64,000 nt of DNA, from NCBI GenBank assembly GCA_030653975.1, contig JAURYH010000018.1, forward strand, positions 1 through 64,000. The letters are read 5' to 3'. Below are positions 56,856 through 64,000 of this stretch, one piece after another. Source of the stretch: Hydrogenophaga sp. (GTDB lineage Bacteria > Pseudomonadota > Gammaproteobacteria > Burkholderiales > Burkholderiaceae_C). Position numbers and translations under genes: made by a program. The first letter of the stretch is position 1; each line of letters starts with the position of its first letter. The notes under the pieces are model-generated. The model had not been told where the DNA came from and did no database searches. It was given only the letters and a program-made list of their open reading frames with translations.

Positions 56856-57986
56856 TCAGGCGGCCAGCAAAATTCGCAGCATGCGGCGCAGCGGTTCGGC
56901 AGCGCCCCACAACAGCTGGTCGCCGATGGTGAAGGCGCCCACGTATTCCGGCCCCATGGCCAGCTTGCGGATGCGACCGACCGGGATGGTCATGGTGCCG
57001 GTCACCGCCACGGGCGTCAGGTCCTTGATGGTGGCTTCGCGGGTGTTGGGCACCACTTTGACCCAGGGGTTGTCGGCCGCGATCATGGCTTCGATATCGG
57101 CGGCCGGTACGTCTTTCCTGAGCTTGAAGGTCAGCGCCTGGCTGTGGCAGCGCATGGCGCCCACGCGCACGCAGAAACCGTCTACAGGGATGGCGGCCGA
57201 ACCGAAGCCTTCGCCCATGCCGAGGATCTTGTTGGTTTCGGCCATGCCCTTCCACTCTTCCTTGGACATGCCATTGCCCAGATCCTTGTCGATCCAGGGA
57301 ATCAGAGAACCACCCAGCGGCACACCGAAGTTGGCGGTTTCGGCGCTGGTCAGGCTGCGTTGCTTGGCGATCACCTTGCGGTCGATTTCCAGGATGGCGC
57401 TCTTGGGGTCGTCCAGCAGGGACTTCACTTCGGCGTTGAGCGTGCCGTACTGCGTGAGCAGTTCGCGCATGTGCTGGGCGCCGCCGCCTGACGCCGCCTG
57501 GTAGGTCTGGGTGCTCATCCACTCCACCAGCCCGGCCTTGTACAGCGCACCCACGCCCATGAGCATGCAGCTGACGGTGCAGTTGCCACCGACCCAGTTC
57601 TTGCCGCCGTTGGCCAGCGCGTCCTTGATCACGGGCATGTTCACCGGGTCGAGGACGATGACGGCGTCCTGCTCCATGCGCAGCGTGGAGGCGGCGTCGA
57701 TCCAGTGGCCGTTCCAGCCGGCGGTGCGCAGTTTGGGGAACACCTCGGCCGTGTAGTCGCCGCCCTGGGCGGTGATGATGATGTCGCAGCGCTTGAGGGC
57801 CGCGATGTCGTGTGCGTCCTGAAGCGTGGTCTCGTTCTTCGCCATGGCCGGGGCCTTGCCGCCGGCGTTGGAGGTGGAGAAGAACAGGGGCTCGATCAGG
57901 TCGAAGTCTTTCTCCTCGACCATGCGATCCATCAACACCGAGCCGACCATGCCGCGCCAGCCGACCAAACCAACCAACTTGCTCAT
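56856..57986 (-). CDS. asd: Aspartate-semialdehyde dehydrogenase
   Basis: 376 aa. Branch enzyme for lysine/diaminopimelate, threonine, isoleucine and methionine. [13 protein letters not shown] (NADP), catalytic C136 in [18 protein letters not shown] and [17 protein letters not shown]. An upstream leader with a short ORF and competing hairpins may control it by attenuation. Neighbours leuB (upstream) and fimV (downstream) match the conserved betaproteobacterial order. Confidence 0.95.
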   Translation of the reverse strand: MSKLVGLVGWRGMVGSVLMDRMVEEKDFDLIEPLFFSTSNAGGKAPAMAKNETTLQDAHDIAALKRCDIIITAQGGDYTAEVFPKLRTAGWNGHWIDAASTLRMEQDAVIVLDPVNMPVIKDALANGGKNWVGGNCTVSCMLMGVGALYKAGLVEWMSTQTYQAASGGGAQHMRELLTQYGTLNAEVKSLLDDPKSAILEIDRKVIAKQRSLTSAETANFGVPLGGSLIPWIDKDLGNGMSKEEWKGMAETNKILGMGEGFGSAAIPVDGFCVRVGAMRCHSQALTFKLRKDVPAADIEAMIAADNPWVKVVPNTREATIKDLTPVAVTGTMTIPVGRIRKLAMGPEYVGAFTIGDQLLWGAAEPLRRMLRILLAA

Positions 57987-58007
57987 TTCAAACGCCCTTT
58001 CAAGTAG

Positions 58008-58077
58008 ATAAAACAGGTCCAGACCCGACCGACTTGCCCGGCTCGTCTGGGCCGGGAGGGCGCACGACGAACCAGGC
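58008..58077 (-). promoter_or_regulatory. Candidate transcription attenuator of asd
   Basis: Two alternative RNA structures share bases. Antiterminator: GCCTGGTTCGTC (58077-58066) pairs with GACGAGCCGGGC (58047-58036) over 12 bp with two G-U pairs. Terminator: GGCCCAGAC (58053-58045) pairs with GTCTGGACC (58024-58016), one mismatch, followed by TGTTTT. A third stem CCCGGC/GCCGGG also competes. A ribosome at the leader stop codon (58084-58082) would cover the first arm and favour termination; one stalled on the Thr/Ile/Lys codons would leave it free. No folding energies were computed. Confidence 0.5.
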
Positions 58078-58081
58078 TGGA

Positions 58082-58183
58082 TCAGCCCTTAATGGTCGTG
58101 GTTTTGATGGTGATTGCGTGCGCGACCACACCGGCCAGGGCGGCGGGTGCTTTGTTCAGGGTGAACGGGTGGGCGGCAAACAT
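58082..58183 (-). CDS. Candidate leader peptide of asd (33 aa, Thr/Ile/Lys-rich end)
   Basis: ATG at 58183 to TGA at 58084-58082. The last 11 residues are [11 protein letters not shown], with 4 Thr, 3 Ile and 2 Lys codons clustered just before the stop, like the run in the E. coli thr leader peptide. Thr, Ile and Lys are products of the pathway that Asd feeds. No Shine-Dalgarno sequence is seen, and TACAAT lies so close upstream that the transcript might be leaderless or another promoter is used. A longer in-frame ORF reaches back into the leuB terminator and is less likely. Confidence 0.45.
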   Translation of the reverse strand: MFAAHPFTLNKAPAALAGVVAHAITIKTTTIKG

Positions 58184-58234
58184 GGGATCAGATTGTACCG
58201 GATGGTGGCTTGTGCGAAGCTGACAAGCGGGCGC

Positions 58235-58262
58235 AAAAAAAGGCAGCCCGAGGGCTGCCTTT
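58235..58262 (-). terminator. Intrinsic terminator of the leu operon after leuB
   Basis: On the minus strand AAAGGCAGCCC and GGGCTGCCTTT are complementary with a short loop and the 3' arm continues into TTTTGCG. It starts 28 bases past the leuB stop. Confidence 0.85.
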
Positions 58263-58289
58263 GATGGACCGTCAGGTTTTGCTGCTCGA

Positions 58290-59360
<1,071 letters not shown>

Positions 59361-59396
59361 AAGTACTGTTGGAGTGAAGAGTTGTTTTTCCAGGTT

Positions 59397-59470
59397 GCCG
59401 TGGAACCGGCTTTGCCGGGCCACTGGCAACGCCCCCTTGAGGGGGTGACGCCGCAGGCGGCGCAGGGGTG
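59397..59470. repeat. Dispersed intergenic repeat, copy 3 (leuD-leuB)
   Basis: GCCGTGGAACCGGCTTTGCC..., CGCCCCCTTGAGGGGG and TGACGCCGCAGGCGGCGCAGG follow one another as in copies 1 and 2. It ends six bases before the leuD stop codon (read on the plus strand) and lies within the leu operon. Confidence 0.8.
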
Positions 59471-59475
59471 GTCAT

Positions 59476-60120
59476 TTACATCGTGTGCGCGAGCCAGGGC
59501 TTGGTCGCCAGACGTTCTTTTTCAAACGCGGCGATCTTGTCCTTGTGGCGCAGGGTCAGGCCGATGTCATCGAGGCCGTTGAGCAGGCAGTACTTGCGGA
59601 AGGCCTGCACCTCGAACGGGATTTCTTCGCCTTGCGGTTTCACGATCACCTGGCGTTCCAGGTCGATCGTCAGCTGGTAGCCCGGGAAGGCATACACCTC
59701 GTCGAACAGCTGGGCGACCGTGGCCTCGGGCAGCACGATGGGCAGCAGACCGTTCTTGAAACAGTTGTTGAAGAAGATGTCGGCGTAGCTCGGGGCAATG
59801 ACGGCCCGAAAGCCGTACTGGTCGATGGCCCAGGGCGCGTGTTCGCGGCTGGAGCCACAGCCGAAATTCTTGCGCGTCAGCAGCACCGATGCGCCGGCAT
59901 AACGTGGCTGGTTGAGCACGAAGTCCGGGTTCGGTTTGCGCGTGGTCGGGTCCTGGCCGGGTTCGCCCTTGTCCAGGTAGCGCCACTCGTCGAACAGGTT
60001 GGGGCCAAAGCCGGTCTTGCGGATCGACTTGAGGAACTGCTTGGGGATGATGGCGTCGGTGTCGACGTTCTCGCGGTCCATGGGGGCCACGAGGCCCTGG
60101 TGAATGGTGAATTTCTGCAT
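59476..60120 (-). CDS. leuD: 3-isopropylmalate dehydratase small subunit
   Basis: 214 aa. With LeuC isomerises isopropylmalate. [35 protein letters not shown] and [18 protein letters not shown] are diagnostic. Lies downstream of leuC and a small entericidin-like gene. Confidence 0.96.
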   Translation of the reverse strand: MQKFTIHQGLVAPMDRENVDTDAIIPKQFLKSIRKTGFGPNLFDEWRYLDKGEPGQDPTTRKPNPDFVLNQPRYAGASVLLTRKNFGCGSSREHAPWAIDQYGFRAVIAPSYADIFFNNCFKNGLLPIVLPEATVAQLFDEVYAFPGYQLTIDLERQVIVKPQGEEIPFEVQAFRKYCLLNGLDDIGLTLRHKDKIAAFEKERLATKPWLAHTM

Positions 60121-60150
60121 GATGGTGTGAGGGGTGTTGCGGGGCTGGGT

Positions 60151-60405
60151 TCAGTTGGTCGCGCCCTTGACGGCATCGCCGGCTTTTTCCAGCCCGGAGC
60201 CGACCGACTGGCCAACGGCCTTGCCGCCTTCGACGGCCTTGTCCTTGACCTCGATGGCCTTGTCGACCACGACGTCCTTGACTTCCACGGCTTTGTCCTT
60301 GACCACGTGTGCGTCCTGTTTGACGCCTTGCACGGTGTTGCAGGCGGCCAGGGACATCAGGGCTGCGGTGGCCAGCAGGATGAACAGGGGTTTGGTAGAG
60401 GACAT
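60151..60405 (-). CDS. Entericidin-like small lipoprotein within the leu operon
   Basis: 84 aa. Signal peptide with lipobox SLAAC (about Cys22), then NTVQGVKQD, the signature after the cysteine in entericidin A/B proteins (CNTxxGxGxD). The mature part is a repetitive Lys/Val/Asp helix (KDKAVEVKDV, VVDKAIEVKDK, AVEGGKAVGQS). Entericidins are small membrane-active lipoproteins of a toxin-antidote pair in E. coli; no second copy is seen here. ATG 60405 follows AAGGAG. It sits between leuC (35 bases) and leuD (30 bases), so it is co-transcribed. Confidence 0.75.
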   Translation of the reverse strand: MSSTKPLFILLATAALMSLAACNTVQGVKQDAHVVKDKAVEVKDVVVDKAIEVKDKAVEGGKAVGQSVGSGLEKAGDAVKGATN

Positions 60406-60440
60406 GAGAGGACTCCTTGAAGAGGGCTCGGGGCGGCAGG

Positions 60441-61862
60441 TCAGGCGATGGTGCGCACGTCGATGAAATGGCCGTGGATCGCTGCAGCGGCGGCCATGGC
60501 GGGGGAAACCAGGTGGGTGCGGCCACCGGCGCCCTGGCGGCCTTCGAAGTTGCGGTTGCTGGTGGAGGCGCAGCGTTCGCCGGGTTCCAGGCGGTCGGCG
60601 TTCATGGCCAGGCACATCGAGCAGCCGGGTTCGCGCCATTCGAAGCCGGCGGCCTTGAAGATTTCGTGCAGGCCTTCGCGCTCGGCCTGTTCCTTGACCA
60701 GGCCCGAGCCGGGAACGACCATCGCCAGCTTGATGTTTCTGGCCACTTTCTGGCCCAGCTTCTTCACCACCGCTGCGGCCTCGCGCATGTCTTCGATGCG
60801 GCTGTTGGTGCAGGAGCCGATGAACACCTTGTCGACAAATATGTCGTTCAGCGCCTTGCCCGGCTCCAGCGCCATGTAGGTGAGCGCACGCTCAATGGCG
60901 CCGCGCTTGTTCGGGTCTTTTTCCTTCTCGGGGTCGGGTACGCGGGCGTCCACGCCGAGCACCATCTCGGGCGAGGTGCCCCAGGTGACCTGCGGCACGA
61001 TGGTGCTGGCGTCCAGCTCGACCACGGCGTCAAACTTCGCATCGGCGTCCGATTGCAGACCCTTCCAGTAGGCCACGGCCTGCTCCCATTCCACGCCGGT
61101 GGGCGAGAGCGGGCGGCCCTTCACGTACTCGATGGTTTTTTCGTCCACCGCCACCAGACCCGCGCGCGCACCGCCTTCGATCGCCATGTTGCAGACCGTC
61201 ATGCGGCCTTCCATGGACAGCGCGCGGATCGCGCTGCCACCGAACTCGATGGTGTAGCCGGTGCCGCCCGCGGTGCCGATCTTGCCGATGATGGCCAGCA
61301 CGATGTCCTTGGCGGTCACACCCTTGGCGAGTTGCCCGTCCACGCGCACCAGCATGTTCTTGGCCTTCTTGGCCAGCAGGGTCTGCGTCGCCATGACGTG
61401 CTCGACCTCGCTGGTGCCGATGCCGTGCGCGAGCGCGCCAAAGGCGCCGTGGGTGCTGGTGTGGCTGTCGCCGCAGACCACCGTCATGCCGGGCAGGGTG
61501 GCGCCGTTTTCCGGACCGATCACGTGCACGATGCCCTGGCGCTGGGACATGAAGGGGAAGAAAGCCGCTGCGCCGAACTCGGCGATGTTGTCGTTCAGCG
61601 TGGTGATCTGTTCCTTGCTGATCGGGTCGGTGATGCCGTCGTAGCCCTGTTCCCAGCCGGTGGTGGGCGTGTTGTGGTCGGCGGTGGCCACGATCGAGCT
61701 CACGCGCCAGACCTTGCGGCCCGCCTGGCGCAGACCTTCAAACGCCTGCGGGCTGGTCACTTCGTGCACGAGGTGGCGGTCGATGTAGAGGACGGAGGTG
61801 CCGTCCTCCTCGGTGTGGACGACGTGTTCGTCCCAGATCTTGTCGTAGAGCGTGCGTGCCAT
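60441..61862 (-). CDS. leuC: 3-isopropylmalate dehydratase large subunit
   Basis: 473 aa, aconitase family. [4Fe-4S] cysteines in [13 protein letters not shown] and [31 protein letters not shown] and [14 protein letters not shown] are family motifs. ATG 61862 starts [15 protein letters not shown], the standard N-terminus. lysR ends 28 bases upstream on the same strand. Confidence 0.96.
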   Translation of the reverse strand: MARTLYDKIWDEHVVHTEEDGTSVLYIDRHLVHEVTSPQAFEGLRQAGRKVWRVSSIVATADHNTPTTGWEQGYDGITDPISKEQITTLNDNIAEFGAAAFFPFMSQRQGIVHVIGPENGATLPGMTVVCGDSHTSTHGAFGALAHGIGTSEVEHVMATQTLLAKKAKNMLVRVDGQLAKGVTAKDIVLAIIGKIGTAGGTGYTIEFGGSAIRALSMEGRMTVCNMAIEGGARAGLVAVDEKTIEYVKGRPLSPTGVEWEQAVAYWKGLQSDADAKFDAVVELDASTIVPQVTWGTSPEMVLGVDARVPDPEKEKDPNKRGAIERALTYMALEPGKALNDIFVDKVFIGSCTNSRIEDMREAAAVVKKLGQKVARNIKLAMVVPGSGLVKEQAEREGLHEIFKAAGFEWREPGCSMCLAMNADRLEPGERCASTSNRNFEGRQGAGGRTHLVSPAMAAAAAIHGHFIDVRTIA

Positions 61863-61890
61863 GGGGAGGGGTTCCTTTGCTGTTGGAATT

Positions 61891-62841
61891 TTATGCGTGA
61901 GGGGCTGTAACGGTGTGTTGCCCGGACTGCTCGCCCAGGTGGGCAACGAGCAGCCGGGCCGTGACCGGCAAGGTCGAAAAATCGCGGGCCACCAGGTCGA
62001 TCTGCCGGGTGGCCCAGTCATCGGTGAGCGCCACGCAGGTGAGCTCGCCCACGCCGTGCATCAGCTCGAAGGCACGCCGGGGCATCAGGCCAACGCCCAG
62101 ACCGTTGTGGATCATGCGGCACATGGCGTCCAGCCCGGTCACGCGGATGCGCAGCCGGATGCCGCGGCCGGCGCTGGTGGCGGCCTGGTGCATGGCCTGG
62201 TAGATGGAGCTGTTGGCGTGCAGTCCCACATGATCCCAGTCGAGGCTGTCGATGAATGCCAGCTGTTCGCGGTCCGCCAAGGGGTGGTCGCGCGGGACGA
62301 TCAGCACCAGATGGTCTTGCCGGTAGGGGCGGGTCTGCAGGTCGGGCAGGGGGCCGCTCACCCCTGTGTGGCAGATGCCCAGGTCGGCCGCGCCTTCCTG
62401 CACGGCCCGCACCACCTCGCTGGACAGGTGTTCCTCCAGGTCGATCTTGATCTGGTCGTGCAGGCGGATGAAGCTGCCCAGGTCCTCGGGCAGGAACTGC
62501 ACGATGGCCGAGATGTTGGCATGCATGCGCACATGACCGCGGATGCCGTCGGCGTACTCCGAGAGCTCGCCTTGCATCTTGTCGAGGCTGAACAGCACCG
62601 AGCGCGCGTGGTGGAGCAGGCTCTGGCCGGCAGGCGTGGGGCTGGCGCCCCGGGCATGGCGGTAGAGTAGGGTGGTGCCCACGGCGCTTTCAAGATCGGA
62701 GAGGCGCTTGCTCACGGCCGAGGGGGCCATGAATTCCTGCTCGGCGGCCTTGCCGATGCTGCCGCGCTCACACACCGCCACAAACAGCTGGAGCGAGGTG
62801 AGGTCGAGGCGGCGGGTGAAGCTGCGGTCCGGGGTGTTCAT
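61891..62841 (-). CDS. LysR-family transcriptional regulator
   Basis: 316 aa. N-terminal winged HTH ([20 protein letters not shown], then [20 protein letters not shown]) and a substrate-binding domain (~100-300). The gene lies immediately upstream of leuC on the same strand, a common arrangement in Burkholderiales; a role in regulating leu genes is possible but not shown. A CATCGC-5-GCGATG inverted repeat 61 bases upstream of the start (62902-62918) is a candidate operator. Confidence 0.87.
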   Translation of the reverse strand: MNTPDRSFTRRLDLTSLQLFVAVCERGSIGKAAEQEFMAPSAVSKRLSDLESAVGTTLLYRHARGASPTPAGQSLLHHARSVLFSLDKMQGELSEYADGIRGHVRMHANISAIVQFLPEDLGSFIRLHDQIKIDLEEHLSSEVVRAVQEGAADLGICHTGVSGPLPDLQTRPYRQDHLVLIVPRDHPLADREQLAFIDSLDWDHVGLHANSSIYQAMHQAATSAGRGIRLRIRVTGLDAMCRMIHNGLGVGLMPRRAFELMHGVGELTCVALTDDWATRQIDLVARDFSTLPVTARLLVAHLGEQSGQHTVTAPHA

Positions 62842-62901
62842 GGGTGACTCGTCGTGGATGACGATGAGTCACCAATTTTCTCACCTTGTTCGCATTTAGA
62901 G

Positions 62902-62918
62902 CATCGCATTTCGCGATG
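62902..62918. repeat. Inverted repeat upstream of the lysR gene
   Basis: CATCGC and GCGATG are perfectly complementary across ATTTC. Position 61-77 bases upstream of the lysR ATG fits an autoregulatory binding site, but LysR motifs (T-N11-A) are too loose to confirm this. Confidence 0.35.
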
Positions 62919-62931
62919 GGGGTCACCGCCA

Positions 62932-62961
62932 AAACAAAACCCGCCGAGGCGGGTTTTGTTT
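62932..62961. terminator. Strong terminator between gltA and lysR
   Basis: AAACAAAACCCGC and GCGGGTTTTGTTT pair over 13 bp with a CGAG loop. T-rich arms on both strands make it usable in either direction. It ends the gltA transcript. Confidence 0.85.
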
Positions 62962-62984
62962 GATGCCGCAGGCGGCGCGGGGTG
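62961..62984. repeat. Dispersed intergenic repeat, partial copy 4 (downstream of gltA)
   Basis: TGATGCCGCAGGCGGCGCGG is the G/C-rich end block of copies 1-3 (one base different). The remainder is absent; a terminator takes its place. It lies 7 bases past the gltA stop on the minus strand. Confidence 0.6.
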
Positions 62985-62990
62985 ATCCTT

Positions 62991-64000
62991 TTACCTGGAA
63001 GCCAGTGGCTTGACATCGCGGCGTTCGGCGCCGGTGAACAACTGACGCGGACGGCCGATCTTGTACTCGGGGTCGCTGATCATTTCGTTGAGCTGGGCGA
63101 TCCAGCCGACCGTGCGTGCCAGGGCGAAGATGCCGGTGAACAGGTTCACCGGGATGCCAATGGCGCGCTGCACGATGCCGGAGTAGAAGTCCACGTTCGG
63201 GTACAGCTTGCGGCTGACGAAGTATTCGTCTTCCAGTGCGATCCGCTCCAGTTCCTTGGCCAGCTTGAACAGCGGGTCGTTTTCCAGACCCAGTTCCTTC
63301 AGGACTTCGTCACAGGTTTCCTGCATCAGCTTGGCGCGGGGATCGTAGTTCTTGTAGACGCGGTGACCGAAGCCCATCAGCTTGACGCCGGAGTTCTTGT
63401 CCTTGACCTTCTCCATGAACTCGCCAACCTTGGCCACGCCGCCCTGGCGCTGGATGTCTTCCAGCATGTTCAGGCAAGCCTCGTTGGCACCGCCGTGGGC
63501 CGGGCCCCAGAGGCAGGCCACGCCGGCCGCGATGGCGGCGAACGGGTTGGTGCCCGACGAACCACACAGACGCACGGTGGAGGTGGACGCGTTCTGCTCG
63601 TGGTCGGCGTGCAGGATGAAGATGCGGTCGAGGGCACGTTCCAGCACCGGGTTGACCTTGTACTCTTCGCACGGCGTGCCGAACATCATGCGCAGGAAGT
63701 TGCCCGAGTAGCTCAGGTCGTTCTTCGGGTACATGTAGGGCTGGCCCACGCCGTATTTGTAGGCCATCGCCACCAGGGTGGGCATCTTGGCGATCAGGCG
63801 GATGGCCGCCACGTGGCGGTGCTCCGGATTGTTGATGTCGGTGCTGTCGTGGTAGAAGGCCGACAGACCACCCACCAGGCCGGTCAGCACGGCCATGGGG
63901 TGGGCATCGCGGCGGAAGCCACGCAGGAAGAACTGCATCTGCTCGTTGACCATGGTGTGGTTGATCACGAGCTTGTGGAAGTCGCCGCGCTGCTTTTCGT
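62991..64000 (-). CDS. gltA: Citrate synthase (N-terminal part outside window)
   Basis: About 335 C-terminal residues are present; the reading frame remains open at the window edge. TCA-cycle entry. Catalytic residues: His in [12 protein letters not shown], His in [13 protein letters not shown] and Asp in [30 protein letters not shown] is the type II (hexameric, NADH-regulated) segment. A GTG at 63968 could look like a start but the frame upstream (GDFHKL before [10 protein letters not shown]) is conserved citrate synthase. Confidence 0.95.
   Translation of the reverse strand, partial: EKQRGDFHKLVINHTMVNEQMQFFLRGFRRDAHPMAVLTGLVGGLSAFYHDSTDINNPEHRHVAAIRLIAKMPTLVAMAYKYGVGQPYMYPKNDLSYSGNFLRMMFGTPCEEYKVNPVLERALDRIFILHADHEQNASTSTVRLCGSSGTNPFAAIAAGVACLWGPAHGGANEACLNMLEDIQRQGGVAKVGEFMEKVKDKNSGVKLMGFGHRVYKNYDPRAKLMQETCDEVLKELGLENDPLFKLAKELERIALEDEYFVSRKLYPNVDFYSGIVQRAIGIPVNLFTGIFALARTVGWIAQLNEMISDPEYKIGRPRQLFTGAERRDVKPLASR

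Larger units (their letters stand above)
57987..58289 (-). promoter_or_regulatory. 303-bp leuB-asd intergenic region: terminator, promoter and candidate attenuator
   Basis: In transcription order it holds the leuB terminator (58262-58235), a -10-like TACAAT (plus 58192-58197), a 33-codon leader ORF (58183-58082), a candidate antiterminator and a candidate terminator ending with TGTTTTAT at 58008. The asd ATG is 21 bases beyond the T-run. AAAGGG lies 7-12 bases before the ATG as ribosome site. Confidence 0.55.

Overview
This is a GC-rich chromosomal segment from a betaproteobacterium, most likely Comamonadaceae (Hydrogenophaga-like). Evidence is the sox thiosulfate-oxidation genes, the gene orders yceD-rpmF-plsX-fab, rpoE-rseA-rseB-mucD-lepA-lepB-rnc-era-recO-pdxJ-acpS-nagZ and leuC-leuD-leuB-asd-fimV-truA-trpF-trpB-trpA-accD, and an H-NS of the short betaproteobacterial type. 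The genus is inferred. I see no prophage, insertion sequence, CRISPR array or island of foreign base composition.

Layout. 1-3.6 kb: end of soxZ, then soxA, soxX, soxB (periplasmic thiosulfate oxidation). 3.7-6.4 kb: small lipoprotein, tRNA-Ser(CGA), and a convergent histidine kinase / LuxR-type response regulator pair. 6.6-11.2 kb (minus): rnmA-like phosphatase, DMT transporter, YciO, M50 protease, trpS. 11.3-18.7 kb: ppc divergent from hemC-hemD-hemX-hemY. 18.8-23.9 kb: rne, with a long leader, divergent from rluC, then hns. 24-26.9 kb: HAD phosphatase, Rieske protein, sppA, galU. 27-28.4 kb (minus): maf and an rsmI-like methylase. 28.4-35.1 kb: yceD, rpmF and the fatty-acid cluster plsX-fabH-fabD-fabG-acpP-fabF. 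35.2-39.8 kb: hypothetical membrane protein, then rpoE, rseA, rseB, mucD (envelope stress). 40.4-48.6 kb: lepA-lepB-DUF4845-rnc-era-recO-pdxJ-acpS-nagZ. 48.6-64 kb (all minus): gltA (partial), lysR, leuC, entericidin-like lipoprotein, leuD, leuB, asd, fimV, truA, trpF, trpB, trpA, accD, LON-domain protein.

The most interesting non-genic signals are these. (1) A candidate transcription attenuator upstream of asd: a 33-codon leader ORF ending in a Thr/Ile/Lys codon cluster, a 12-bp candidate antiterminator helix and a competing terminator. (2) A family of ~75-80 bp intergenic repeats made of three hairpins, always just downstream of a stop codon and in the same orientation to transcription. (3) A promoter-to-terminator unit (~65 nt RNA) upstream of lepA. 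(4) A cluster of three DnaA-box-like sequences in the same mucD-lepA gap. (5) A terminator hairpin that overlaps the first codons of the gene downstream of fabF.

All calls come from reading the sequence and from knowledge of the protein families. No database search or folding program was run, so RNA structures and promoters are pattern-level predictions.
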